A DNA stretch of 40,796 bases from Prevotella ihumii (GTDB lineage: Bacteria > Bacteroidota > Bacteroidia > Bacteroidales > Bacteroidaceae): NCBI RefSeq assembly GCF_900155655.1, contig NZ_LT706987.1:1563139-1603934 (forward strand). The letters run 5' to 3'. Position numbers and translations under genes: made by a program. Positions 32,555 to 40,691 of the stretch are shown here, piece after piece. The notes beneath the pieces are model-generated. The model was not told the origin of the DNA and ran no database searches. It saw only the letters and a list, made by a program, of their open reading frames with translations. Each line of letters starts with the position of its first letter. Within the stretch, counting starts at the first letter, position 1.

Positions 32555-33802
32555 TTATTTCTTATTTTGTAAAAATTCTTTTATGGCATCATTCACATTT
32601 GTAGGTTTGCCATTTTTGAATGCTATGATATACGCTTGTGGGAAGTCTTTTAAAATCTTCTTGCGCAAGCGATATATTTCGTTATAGTTGGTGCTGCTGC
32701 CTATAGTGTATTTATATAGATTTCCATCTACAAATGAGGTGATGTCGTTGTATCCCTTAAATTGTTCGCTGCCAGGGCGCAATTGGCGATTGATGGCAAA
32801 CACTTGCAATTTGAATACGGGTGCATTAGGGTTCTCCTTTGGTGTTGCTGGCTTCTTTGTTTCGGTTTTTACCTTTGTTTCTTTATTTTTCTGTGTTGTC
32901 GCAGGTGTAGCCTTACGTTGTATCTTAGGTTTCTCGCTTGGTACAACGGGGCGTGAATTTACCTTTGGGAGCACACTTGTGGCGGTGAATTGCTTGGTAG
33001 AGTTTGAGCGATAGGGAATTACGATATGGTCGTCGTATTGGTTCTTGTATTGCACAAAAGCTTCATAGATGCCTCGTGCCATAAGATTGATGCCTTGGGT
33101 GGAATTGAGAAATTCTTCTTCTTCGGGTGAGGTGATAAACCCTAACTCTATCAAACAACTGGGCATAGAGGTTTCGCGAAGAACGAGGAAACCTGCTTGG
33201 TGCACGCCTTTGTCGTTGCGGTAGGCGGTGCGGCAAACAGACCTTTGAATGTATTTGGCTAATTCTACACTTCGTGCCATATTAGCCGACTGAAGGAACT
33301 CGAACATAATGTAGCTTTCTGAGGAGCGAGGGTCGAAACCTTCATAAGTTTGTTCGTAATTCTTTTCCAACGAGATTACAGCGTTTTCACGGATAGCCAC
33401 ATCAAGGTTGTCTTTTGCACGGTGCATACCGAGGGTGTAAACTTGAAATCCTTGTGGGGCAACTTTTCCTACGGGAACCGAGTTGGTATGTACTGATATA
33501 AACAAGTCGGCTTTGGCTTGATTGGCTATGTCTGCACGTCCTTTCAGCGAAACAAATACATCGTTTTTGCGTGTGTATATCACTCTTACGTCCGAAAGAT
33601 TGTGTTCGATATACTCTCCAAAGGCTAAAGCTATGTTGAGGTTGATGTCTTTTTCCTTTGAAAATGCTCCTATTGCTCCCGCGTCGTGACCTCCGTGTCC
33701 AGGGTCGATAACGAGTGTAAACTTTTTCTTTGCACTTACGGCGGTAAGGGCAAAGAATACAAATACCATAAAAAGGCAAAATGTCTTCTTCATCATATCC
33801 AT
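32555..33802 (-). CDS. N-acetylmuramoyl-L-alanine amidase (Amidase_3)
   Basis: 415 residues with a signal peptide (LFMVFVFFALTAVSAKKK). The Amidase_3 domain (about 28-255) shows the zinc and catalytic residues: VIDPGHGGHDAGA (zinc His), the Glu of SYIMFEFL, SVHTNS (zinc His) and CLIELGFITSPEE (catalytic Glu). It cuts the bond between muramic acid and L-alanine in peptidoglycan, needed for daughter-cell separation. A low-complexity Lys/Thr/Pro linker (about 270-335) leads to a C-terminal domain (about 335-410, VFKLQVFAINRQLRPGSEQF) that looks SPOR-like, which would target the septum. It is first of a two-gene unit with mlaD. Confidence 0.94.
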   Translation of the reverse strand: MDMMKKTFCLFMVFVFFALTAVSAKKKFTLVIDPGHGGHDAGAIGAFSKEKDINLNIALAFGEYIEHNLSDVRVIYTRKNDVFVSLKGRADIANQAKADLFISVHTNSVPVGKVAPQGFQVYTLGMHRAKDNLDVAIRENAVISLEKNYEQTYEGFDPRSSESYIMFEFLQSANMARSVELAKYIQRSVCRTAYRNDKGVHQAGFLVLRETSMPSCLIELGFITSPEEEEFLNSTQGINLMARGIYEAFVQYKNQYDDHIVIPYRSNSTKQFTATSVLPKVNSRPVVPSEKPKIQRKATPATTQKNKETKVKTETKKPATPKENPNAPVFKLQVFAINRQLRPGSEQFKGYNDITSFVDGNLYKYTIGSSTNYNEIYRLRKKILKDFPQAYIIAFKNGKPTNVNDAIKEFLQNKK

Positions 33803-33813
33803 AATACAAAAGA

Positions 33814-33821
33814 CAAAGTTA
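33814..33821 (-). promoter_or_regulatory. -7 element of the amidase-MlaD operon
   Basis: Plus CAAAGTTA reads TAACTTTG on the minus strand, 11 bases upstream of the ATG at 33802. Confidence 0.5.
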
Positions 33822-33951
33822 ATAATTTTCGGTTAAACTCATTCGTGTGGGATATTGTTTTTACCATTAATTAAGGATAAGCTATTGCAAATGAGCAATA
33901 AAAAGATAGAAAGAGTAGGGAAGAAAGTTAGAAGTGGAAAAACTAAGGAAT

Positions 33952-34016
33952 AAAAAAAGATAGAACTTTCCACTCTGTCTGACTTATATATAATAGAGGT
34001 GGAAGGTTCTATCTCT
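33952..34016 (-). terminator. Terminator of the rplY-pth-S4-purN operon
   Basis: AGATAGAACTTTCCACTCT (33958-33976) pairs with AGAGGTGGAAGGTTCTATCT (33995-34014) over about 19 bp with one bulge; the A run at 33952-33958 gives a minus-strand T run. It lies 16 bases after the purN stop. Confidence 0.88.
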
Positions 34017-34032
34017 TTGTGTTTGGTATTGC

Positions 34033-34611
34033 TTAGATGAGCTTTTCGGCTTGCAATACTCTTTCTATAATCTGTGGAAAATGTTCCATTTCTAATACGT
34101 GCTCTTTGTCGGCAATGGTGTCAGGTGTGTCGTTAGGGGTGAGCGGAGTGCGGAATTGTTCGATGATTTCACCACCGTCACACACGTTACTTACCCAGTG
34201 TACGGTCATTCCGGTTTCGGTTTCGCCTGCTGCTTTCACAGCTTCGTGAACGTGATGGCCATACATTCCCTTACCACCAAACTTAGGAAGGAGGGCAGGG
34301 TGTAGGTTTATCATTCGGCGTGGGTAGGCGTTAATGAGCCAGTCGGGTATCATTAGCAAGAAACCAGCTAAGACGATGAAATTTATCTCGTGGTTGCGCA
34401 AAAGGTTTAGCACCTCTGTTTGCTTTCCAAAATCGCTCTTGGGAATAACCACCGACTCTACATTCAGGTTCTTGGCTCTTACCAACGCATAGGCATCGGC
34501 ACGATTGCTTATTACCAGCTTGATATTCACATCGTTACGATTGCTAAAGTAACGGATTATGTTCTCGCAGTTGCTGCCGCTTCCCGATACAAAAATTGCA
34601 ATATTTACCAT
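34033..34611 (-). CDS. purN: Phosphoribosylglycinamide formyltransferase PurN
   Basis: 192 residues, full length. It moves a formyl group from 10-formyltetrahydrofolate to GAR in purine synthesis. Visible motifs: FVSGSGSNCENII (phosphate loop), INLHPALLPKFGGKGMYG (catalytic Asn and His), GETETGMTVHWV and CDGGEIIEQ (catalytic Asp). It is the last gene of a four-gene minus-strand set, 27 bases after the S4-domain gene. Confidence 0.95.
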   Translation of the reverse strand: MVNIAIFVSGSGSNCENIIRYFSNRNDVNIKLVISNRADAYALVRAKNLNVESVVIPKSDFGKQTEVLNLLRNHEINFIVLAGFLLMIPDWLINAYPRRMINLHPALLPKFGGKGMYGHHVHEAVKAAGETETGMTVHWVSNVCDGGEIIEQFRTPLTPNDTPDTIADKEHVLEMEHFPQIIERVLQAEKLI

Positions 34612-34638
34612 ATCTGTTTTGGATTTTAAACCTTGGGG

Positions 34639-35061
34639 TTATACATCATCAAAATCGTCATCGAAGTCGTCAAAACCAAACATTGCAGGGTCGATAAACT
34701 CGTCCATTTGACGGCGATCCTTCTTCGTTGGTCTGCCTGTACCTTTGGCTCTGTCTACAAAACCGCTGATGCGACTCATTTCCAACAGCTCGTACTGCTT
34801 AGGGTCGGTTACGTTTTTGTACACCTCTGGTATGAGTTTCGCTCCCACACGCTTTTCTATGGGTTGCAGAATTTCGAACGAGTAAGTGATAGGAGGTTTC
34901 TTTACGCTTACCACTTCACCTGCTTTTACGGTGTGCGAAGGTTTCACGTTCACTCCTTTTATCGTAATGCGCCCATTCTTACAAGCGTCCGAAGCTATGC
35001 TACGGGTCTTGAAAATGCGAGCTGCCCATAGCCATTTGTCTATTCTTGCGACCTCGTTCAT
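34639..35061 (-). CDS. S4-domain RNA-binding protein (Hsp15-like)
   Basis: 140 residues. The S4 domain fills about 6-65 (RIDKWLWAARIFKTRSIASD, ITIKGVNVKPSHTVKAGEVV). The C-terminal part includes a basic patch (RAKGTGRPTKKDRRQMDEF) and an acidic end rich in Asp and Phe (GFDDFDDDFDDV). E. coli Hsp15 binds stalled 50S subunits carrying peptidyl-tRNA. Its start overlaps the stop of pth by one base, a fitting partner since Pth frees peptidyl-tRNA. Confidence 0.9.
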   Translation of the reverse strand: MNEVARIDKWLWAARIFKTRSIASDACKNGRITIKGVNVKPSHTVKAGEVVSVKKPPITYSFEILQPIEKRVGAKLIPEVYKNVTDPKQYELLEMSRISGFVDRAKGTGRPTKKDRRQMDEFIDPAMFGFDDFDDDFDDV

Positions 35062-35663
35062 TATTTCTTACCTAATTTATTATATTGGTTCATTGTGATG
35101 TTGATGCCAGCAAGAACAAAGCTCTTGATGATGTCAACACCTAAGTCGATGCTTGGTTGGAGAGTCTTCATATCCTCTTCGGTATATCGCCCTAATACCC
35201 AATCTACCTGTCCACCCTTTGGGTAGTCGTTGCCTATACCCATACGAAGGCGTGCATAGTTTTGTCCGATGAGCTGTTGGATATGTCCCAGTCCGTTGTG
35301 CCCACCATTAGAACCGTTGGCTTTCAGGCGAAACGCTCCTAATGGGAGTGCCAATTCGTCTGAAATCACTAACAATCGGCTCTCGTCTATCTTCTCTTGA
35401 TTGAGCCAATAGCGCACCGCATTGCCCGATAAGTTCATAAATGTTGTGGGTTTTAGGAGGATAATCTTTCTACCTTTGAGCATTGTTTCTGCTACAAATC
35501 CATATCGTTTGTCCTCAAAACAAATATTGGACGCTTTAGCAAAAGCGTCCAATACCATAAATCCTGTGTTGTGTCGAGTTCCCTCGTATTCGTTACCAGG
35601 GTTGCCCAATCCACAAATCAAATATTTGTCCAATGTTTCAATGTTTTTATTGAGCGGACTCAA
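35061..35663 (-). CDS. pth: Peptidyl-tRNA hydrolase
   Basis: 200 residues. It hydrolyses peptidyl-tRNA released from stalled ribosomes. The catalytic residues are seen in [21 protein letters not shown] (split here as GLGNPGNEY with the Asn and TRHNTGF with the His) and [11 protein letters not shown] (Asp). [13 protein letters not shown] and [12 protein letters not shown] are also typical. It starts 19 bases after rplY and overlaps the S4-domain gene by one base. Confidence 0.96.
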   Translation of the reverse strand: MSPLNKNIETLDKYLICGLGNPGNEYEGTRHNTGFMVLDAFAKASNICFEDKRYGFVAETMLKGRKIILLKPTTFMNLSGNAVRYWLNQEKIDESRLLVISDELALPLGAFRLKANGSNGGHNGLGHIQQLIGQNYARLRMGIGNDYPKGGQVDWVLGRYTEEDMKTLQPSIDLGVDIIKSFVLAGINITMNQYNKLGKK

Positions 35664-35682
35664 AAAATAATTCTTTTGTTAA

Positions 35683-36273
35683 TTACTCTTCGCTCTGAGC
35701 AGCTTGGATAGAGTTACGTGTAGCCTTGATAGAGCATACTACTACTTCCTTAGGAGTAACAAGTTCGAGACCTTCAAATGAGAGGTCAGCTACCTTGATG
35801 CTCTTACCTACGCGGAGTTCTGTAACGTCTATTTCGAGTGTTTCAGGGATTTGAGTGTAAGGAGCACGAACGTTAATCTTGCGAATTGACTTGTTCATAC
35901 GACCACCATCGCGTACACCCTGTGCCAAACCTACGTGCTTAACAGGTACACCCATTACGATAGGCTTTGTTTCGTTTACTTCATAGAAGTCAACGTGGAG
36001 CACTGCGTCTGTTGTTGGGTGGAACTGGATTTCCTTCATTACAGCCAAGTGCTTCTCACCATCAATTGTAAGCTCTACAATGTAGATGTGTGGAGTGTAG
36101 ATAAGCTTTCTCAACTCTGCCATAGGTGATGCGAATGAGAATGCAACAGGCTTGTTGTCCTGCTTTGCTTCACCATAAAGGTTACAAGGGATTAAACCTT
36201 CCTTGCGGAGTTCCTTAGCTGCTTTCTTACCATTAGCTTCACGCTTCTGACCTGAAATCTTAATTTCTTTCAT
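35683..36273 (-). CDS. rplY: 50S ribosomal protein L25 / general stress protein Ctc
   Basis: 196 residues: an N-terminal L25 domain that binds 5S rRNA (about 1-92; REANGKKAAKELRKEGLIPCNLYG, FHPTTDAVLHVDFYEV) and the C-terminal beta domain of the long TL5/Ctc form (about 93-185; PVKHVGLAQGVRDGGRMNK, VRAPYTQIPETLEIDV). It heads the rplY-pth-S4-purN set and has a good promoter at 36398-36428, leaving a leader of about 120 bases that contains a small hairpin (AACAAT/ATTGTT, 36352-36366). Confidence 0.96.
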   Translation of the reverse strand: MKEIKISGQKREANGKKAAKELRKEGLIPCNLYGEAKQDNKPVAFSFASPMAELRKLIYTPHIYIVELTIDGEKHLAVMKEIQFHPTTDAVLHVDFYEVNETKPIVMGVPVKHVGLAQGVRDGGRMNKSIRKINVRAPYTQIPETLEIDVTELRVGKSIKVADLSFEGLELVTPKEVVVCSIKATRNSIQAAQSEE

Positions 36274-36397
36274 TTTTTTTGTTTGTGTTACTCTAAATTA
36301 ATATAATGTATTTAATTCGCCATCACACACTGAAAAATTCGTTTCGTTTCCAACAATAGCATTGTTAAGATGAATTTCCAATTTGCAAAAAGCGGTG

Positions 36398-36428
36398 CAA
36401 AGTTACGTTTTTAATATGATATAGCCAA
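36398..36428 (-). promoter_or_regulatory. Promoter of the rplY operon
   Basis: On the minus strand TTGG (plus CCAA at 36425-36428), a 19-base spacer and TAACTTTG (plus CAAAGTTA at 36398-36405) fit the Bacteroidetes consensus. Confidence 0.7.
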
Positions 36429-36465
36429 GCTTTAGTCTAAAAAAACAAGAAAATACACATATTCT

Positions 36466-36497
36466 TTTGGTAGTCACAAGGAATTTAATTACATTTG
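36466..36497 (+). promoter_or_regulatory. Promoter of the nusB operon
   Basis: TTTG at 36466-36469, a 20-base spacer, then TACATTTG at 36490-36497 and C. The ATG follows 40 bases later at 36538. It is back to back with the rplY promoter in a 264-base gap. Confidence 0.8.
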
Positions 36498-36537
36498 CAA
36501 AACAATAGAAATTAAAAGAACACAAGTAACACATACA

Positions 36538-37500
36538 ATGATAAATAGAGATTTAATCAGAATAAAAATAGTTCAGTTAACCTACGCTTATTATCAAAAC
36601 GGAGAACGTAACATCGATAAGGCAGAAAAGGAATTGCTTTTCAGTCTATCAAAAGCCTACGGACTTTACAATTATCTCTTGTCTCTCATTGTAACAATCA
36701 CGCAAGAGGAACGCCGACGTGTAGAGGTTTTGACCAACAGAGCTAAACGTGAAGGAACACAAGAACCTTCGCAAAAGTTTGCTTACAATAAGTTTGCCGT
36801 TCAATTGGAAGAGAATAAGCAACTCAACCTCTATATGGAAGGACAGCAACAACGATGGGAAGACGATATAGACGCAGTAAGAAAGCTATGCGACCAGATA
36901 GAGCAGAGTACCATATATAAAGAGTATATGGCAAGCGAAGACGACTCGTACGAGCTCGACCGTGAATTGTGGCGAAAGATATATCGTACTTTAATTCAGG
37001 AAAATGAAGACTTGGACGCTATTTTGGAGGAGAAAAGCCTTTATTGGAACGATGATAAGGAAATTGTAGATACATTCGTTATCAAGACCATCAAGCGTTT
37101 CGACCCTGCAAACAAGACCGAACAAGAGTTGTTGCCAGAATTTAAGGACGAGGAAGATTGTGAGTTTGCTACCAAGCTGTTCCGCTCTACCATTCTCAAT
37201 GCCGATACTTATCAGCGTTATATGAGCGAAACAAGCCGCAATTGGGACTTCTCTCGTTTGGCTTATATGGACGTTGTGATTATGCAAATTGCAATTGCAG
37301 AGATGCTAACATTCCCAAATATTCCTGTAAGCGTTACTATCAACGAGTACGTAGAGTTGGCTAAGCTGTACAGCACACCTCGCAGTGGCGGTTACATCAA
37401 TGGTATGTTGGACACCATTGCACGATTTCTTGTTGAAACCAATGCAATGTTAAAGCCTATGCCAGAGCCACGTCAACGCCGTCAACGTGACGACCGTTGA
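36538..37500 (+). CDS. nusB: Transcription antitermination factor NusB (long form)
   Basis: 320 residues, about twice the length of E. coli NusB and normal for Bacteroidetes. The canonical NusB helical domain is C-terminal (about 180-305; FATKLFRSTILNADTYQRYM, DVVIMQIAIAEMLTFPNIPV, TINEYVELAKLYSTPRSGGY, INGMLDTIARFLVE). The N-terminal half is a helical extension (MINRDLIRIKIVQLTYAYYQ) that repeats the opening helix of the domain, so it may be a diverged duplicate. NusB with S10 loads the antitermination complex on rRNA transcripts. First of five genes. Confidence 0.95.
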   Translation: MINRDLIRIKIVQLTYAYYQNGERNIDKAEKELLFSLSKAYGLYNYLLSLIVTITQEERRRVEVLTNRAKREGTQEPSQKFAYNKFAVQLEENKQLNLYMEGQQQRWEDDIDAVRKLCDQIEQSTIYKEYMASEDDSYELDRELWRKIYRTLIQENEDLDAILEEKSLYWNDDKEIVDTFVIKTIKRFDPANKTEQELLPEFKDEEDCEFATKLFRSTILNADTYQRYMSETSRNWDFSRLAYMDVVIMQIAIAEMLTFPNIPVSVTINEYVELAKLYSTPRSGGYINGMLDTIARFLVETNAMLKPMPEPRQRRQRDDR

Positions 37501-37564
37501 CAAGGAAATCGCAACGGAGAGCAGAATTAAACCAAAGAAATAAAAATAAAAAACAAATAACGAA

Positions 37565-37894
37565 ATGAATACAGTTATTCTATTAGCAGCTCAAGGTGCT
37601 GCATCGGGAAGCCCATTGCCAATGATTTTAATGATGGTTGCAGTATTTGCAATTATGTGGTTGTTTATGATTCGTCCACAGCAGAAGAAGCAAAAGCAGA
37701 TTAGAGCTTTCCAAAACGCATTGAAAGAAGGCGACTCTGTTGTTACAGGTGGTGGTATCTTTGGCAAAGTAAAGCGTGTCGACTTGACCGTAAACAAGAT
37801 TGATGTGGAAATAGCACGTGGTGTTGTCATCACTGTAGATAAAGGTTATGTATTTGCAGATGCTGAAGCAATGCGCTTAGGACAAGGCAAATAA
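37565..37894 (+). CDS. yajC: Preprotein translocase subunit YajC
   Basis: 109 residues. One membrane helix at about 18-37 (LPMILMMVAVFAIMWLF) is followed by the family motif MIRPQQKKQKQ and a small soluble domain (GDSVVTGGGIFGKVKRVD, VEIARGVVITVDKG). YajC is part of the SecDF-YajC complex that supports Sec export. Its SecDF partner is not here. 64 bases after nusB. Confidence 0.95.
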   Translation: MNTVILLAAQGAASGSPLPMILMMVAVFAIMWLFMIRPQQKKQKQIRAFQNALKEGDSVVTGGGIFGKVKRVDLTVNKIDVEIARGVVITVDKGYVFADAEAMRLGQGK

Positions 37895-37947
37895 AACGTT
37901 AAAGCCTATTATTTTTAGAAGCTAAAACCCCAAAACGTAATGTATAT

Positions 37948-38955
37948 ATGGTGGGAAAATCACTACATACATTTGAAATAATCAGGAACTTCGTGTCGAA
38001 ATTCTTCAACAAGGAGTTTCTGATTTTTTTGTTTTTTCTTATTCTTAGTGGCTTCTTTTGGCTTATCAATGCCTTAGACGACTACTACGAACAAGACTTC
38101 TCCGTGGAATTAAAACTTGCTGGAGTACCCAAGAATGTGGTGATAACAGGCGAAGTTGACTCCGTTGTGAAGGTTACATTGCGTGACAAAGGGTATGTCA
38201 TAGCCAACTATATAACGCAAGGCGATTTGCGTCCGCTCTATTTCGACTTTGATGCGAATAGTCATTCTGGAAGCACAGGCGAAATCCAAGTCAGTGAAAT
38301 ACAACGTCTTTTGGCTCAACAATTATCATCAAGCACAAAGATTGTTTCGGTAAAAGCCAATTCGTTGGTATATAGTTACAATTACGGGCGTTGCAAGAAA
38401 GTGCCTGTTCGACTTGAAGGAATGGTTCTTCCAGCCAAGGGGTATTATCTTCCACACGTACAATTCGTACCCGATAGCGTTACGGTATATGCTTCTAAGA
38501 AGCTGTTAGACAGTATAAAATATGTTTCTACACAGCGCATAGAGTTAACCAATGTTAGCGAACCTATCGTTCAAAAGGTGGGATTACAGAAGATGAAGAA
38601 TGCGAAGGCATTGCCTTTGAAAGTTAAGCTGAAGCTCTATCCCGACATCTTGACCGAAGAAACGGTTGATGTACCGATAGAAACCATCAATGTACCTGCA
38701 GACAAAGTGATGCGAGTGTTCCCAGGAACGATAAAAGTAAAGTTTGCTGTTGGAGCTGAAAGAGTAAAGTCGTTGCCCAAGATAGATGGCTCAAACGAGT
38801 TGAAACACGATGGTTTTAAAGTGATAGTTGACTATAAGGAAATAGAAAACCACAAGACAGAGAAGTGTAACGTTTATGTGAAAGCAATGCCAAAGGGTAT
38901 TCGCAACGCTCGTCCTGTGGTCTCTATGGTGGACTACCTCATCGAACAGCGATAA
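37948..38955 (+). CDS. YbbR-like domain membrane protein
   Basis: 335 residues. A single N-terminal membrane helix (about 24-43, FLIFLFFLILSGFFWLINAL) anchors an extracytoplasmic part with YbbR-like repeats (about 50-120, 145-225 and 230-325; VPKNVVITGEVDSVVKVTLR, FVPDSVTVYASKKLLDSI, VDVPIETINVPADKVMRVFP). The related Firmicutes protein CdaR regulates a diadenylate cyclase, but no such gene is here. The yajC-ybbR-coaE order is conserved in Bacteroidetes. Function is unknown. Confidence 0.88.
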   Translation: MVGKSLHTFEIIRNFVSKFFNKEFLIFLFFLILSGFFWLINALDDYYEQDFSVELKLAGVPKNVVITGEVDSVVKVTLRDKGYVIANYITQGDLRPLYFDFDANSHSGSTGEIQVSEIQRLLAQQLSSSTKIVSVKANSLVYSYNYGRCKKVPVRLEGMVLPAKGYYLPHVQFVPDSVTVYASKKLLDSIKYVSTQRIELTNVSEPIVQKVGLQKMKNAKALPLKVKLKLYPDILTEETVDVPIETINVPADKVMRVFPGTIKVKFAVGAERVKSLPKIDGSNELKHDGFKVIVDYKEIENHKTEKCNVYVKAMPKGIRNARPVVSMVDYLIEQR

Positions 38956-38994
38956 TCCTCCTATTTGATAACTCATAATTAGTGAGGTAAAGCA

Positions 38995-39564
38995 ATGATA
39001 ATAGCAATAACGGGAGGAATAGGGAGCGGAAAATCATACGTTTGCAACCGACTTTCTGCCCACGGAATACAAGTGTACGACAGCGATGCAGCAGCAAAAC
39101 GGCTGATGCGAACCTCCATCGAACTGCAAGAAAAGCTCTCTGCCGAAGTGGGCGAAGCGGTGTTTAAGGACGGAGCGTTGCAGAAAGCCGTATTGGCAAA
39201 GTATTTGTTGCAGAGTAGCGACAATGCCGCAGCCATCAACAACATAGTACATCCCGCTGTGGCAACCGACTTTGAACAGTCGGGCTATACGTGGATAGAG
39301 AGTGCAATCCTCTTCGATAGCGACTTCATTCATCGCACCCATATAGATAAGGTGGTGTGCGTACTCGCCCCTGAGGCTATCCGTGTAGAACGCATTATGG
39401 CACGCGATGGCATCAGCGAGGCCAAGGCGTTAGCGTGGATACATCGGCAAATGGCGCAAGAGGAAGTAGCCCAACGAAGCGACTACACCATTCTGAATGA
39501 TGGCAAAGTCGATGTAAACAAGCAGATAAGCCAAATATTAGAACAATTGGAAATAAACAAATAA
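38995..39564 (+). CDS. coaE: Dephospho-CoA kinase
   Basis: 189 residues. It adds the 3'-phosphate in the last step of coenzyme A synthesis. The P-loop GGIGSGKS is at 7-14, followed by YDSDAAAKRLM, NNIVHPAV and the lid region VCVLAPEAIRVERIMARDG. It lies 39 bases after the YbbR-like gene and 25 before the DUF5606 gene. Confidence 0.95.
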   Translation: MIIAITGGIGSGKSYVCNRLSAHGIQVYDSDAAAKRLMRTSIELQEKLSAEVGEAVFKDGALQKAVLAKYLLQSSDNAAAINNIVHPAVATDFEQSGYTWIESAILFDSDFIHRTHIDKVVCVLAPEAIRVERIMARDGISEAKALAWIHRQMAQEEVAQRSDYTILNDGKVDVNKQISQILEQLEINK

Positions 39565-39589
39565 GAAATAAAATATAAACAAAGAAACA

Positions 39590-40045
39590 ATGTTACAGAC
39601 AATTCTTTCAATCGCAGGTAAGCCAGGTCTCTACCGATTGGTTAGCCGTGCAAAAATGAACTTGATAGTAGAAGCCCTTGATGGCACAAACAAGCGTATC
39701 CCAGCTTTTGCTACCGACCGTGTTACAAGTCTTGCTGACATCGCTATGTTTACCGAAACAGAAGATGTACCATTGATAGATGTATTGATTAACGTACGCA
39801 ACAAGGAAGAAGGAAAGACAAGTTCGCTCAACTGGCGTAAGGCATCGGGCAAAGAATTGCAAGACTATTTTGCAGAAGTACTTCCTGAGTTTGACCGCGA
39901 TCGCGTACACAATAGCGACATCAAGAAGCTCCTTCAGTGGTACGACATCCTTATCAATGCAGGCATTTCAAACTTTGAAGAAGTGTTGCGCCCTACCGAA
40001 GGTGATAACATTGACGACCGCCAAGAAGCTGAAACAGAAGCATAA
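39590..40045 (+). CDS. DUF5606 family protein
   Basis: 151 residues, no signal peptide or membrane helix. The start (LQTILSIAGKPGLYRLVSRA) has a small beta-barrel look, with KMNLIVEALDG and ATDRVTSLADIAMFTET; the second half is helical (KELQDYFAEVLPEFDRDRVH, DIKKLLQWYDILINAGI) and the end is acidic. It matches the Bacteroidetes DUF5606 family found after coaE. Function is unknown. It is the last gene of the nusB set, followed by two hairpins. Confidence 0.85.
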   Translation: MLQTILSIAGKPGLYRLVSRAKMNLIVEALDGTNKRIPAFATDRVTSLADIAMFTETEDVPLIDVLINVRNKEEGKTSSLNWRKASGKELQDYFAEVLPEFDRDRVHNSDIKKLLQWYDILINAGISNFEEVLRPTEGDNIDDRQEAETEA

Positions 40046-40052
40046 ACTTCTT

Positions 40053-40101
40053 TTTAACCCAAATCGGTCGTTAGACCAGTCGGACGGCCGATTGGGTTTA
40101 A
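40053..40101 (+). terminator. Hairpin after DUF5606 gene, related to the 14989 element
   Basis: AACCCAAATCGG (40056-40067) pairs with CCGATTGGGTT (40088-40098) with one bulged A, around GGTCGTTAGACC. The left arm plus GTTAGA recurs in the outer arm of the 200-bp hairpin at 14989-15189. Confidence 0.7.
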
Positions 40102-40118
40102 AGCAATATAAAAAATAC

Positions 40119-40178
40119 AGCCCCAACTCTTTGCTATTCGTTAAAACGATGATAACAGCACAAGAGTTGGGGCTTTTT
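40119..40178 (+). terminator. Terminator of the nusB-DUF5606 operon
   Basis: A perfect 13-bp stem AGCCCCAACTCTT (40119-40131) with AAGAGTTGGGGCT (40162-40174), followed by TTTTTG. It is the second hairpin in tandem after the operon. Confidence 0.88.
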
Positions 40179-40240
40179 GTTTTCCTTGATTATCCTATCC
40201 AAAACCGAGGTTATAGCGTAAGCATCCAATATTAGCCGCC

Positions 40241-40271
40241 TTTGTGTAACATTCTTGCTTTACTACCTTTG
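40241..40271 (+). promoter_or_regulatory. IS66 internal promoter
   Basis: TTTG at 40241-40244, 19 bases, TACCTTTG at 40264-40271, then C. It is a full match to the Bacteroidetes consensus, 12 bases before the tnpB ATG. It is conserved in the left copy. Confidence 0.75.
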
Positions 40272-40283
40272 CCCGAAAAACTT

Positions 40284-40628
40284 ATGTTTGTACTCAATGA
40301 AACAAATGTTTTTCGGGTTTGTTGCACTCCTGTGGACATGCGTCAGGGTATTCTTCGCCTGTCCCAATTGGTACGCAGCAATGACTTCAATCCTTCTGAT
40401 GGTGTTGTCTACGTTTTCTACAATCGAGCCCGTAACCGAATTAAATTGCTGCACTGGGAACGCTGTGGTTTTGTCGTGTATCATAAACAGATGGCACAGG
40501 GTTGCCTGAGTCCTAAAATCATACGGGCGAGAGTTGGATTTTATGAACTTCGCTGGGACGAATTGGTACTCTATATTGAAGGTATAAATCCTAATTGCTA
40601 CCGAAGAAAAAGATACAATAAATCTTAG
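40284..40628 (+). CDS. tnpB: IS66 Orf2 (TnpB)
   Basis: 114 residues from the ATG at 40284; the longer GTG-initiated frame from 40242 would overlap the promoter. Motifs of the IS66 Orf2 family: PVDMRQGILRLSQLV, DGVVYVFYNRARNRIKLLHW and CGFVVYHKQM. Its exact function in transposition is not known. Confidence 0.92.
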   Translation: MFVLNETNVFRVCCTPVDMRQGILRLSQLVRSNDFNPSDGVVYVFYNRARNRIKLLHWERCGFVVYHKQMAQGCLSPKIIRARVGFYELRWDELVLYIEGINPNCYRRKRYNKS

Positions 40629-40691
40629 TATTTTCTTGCCAGTGTCAGATATTTTTCGTAACTTTACATCGTATAAAGAACTGATAATGTG

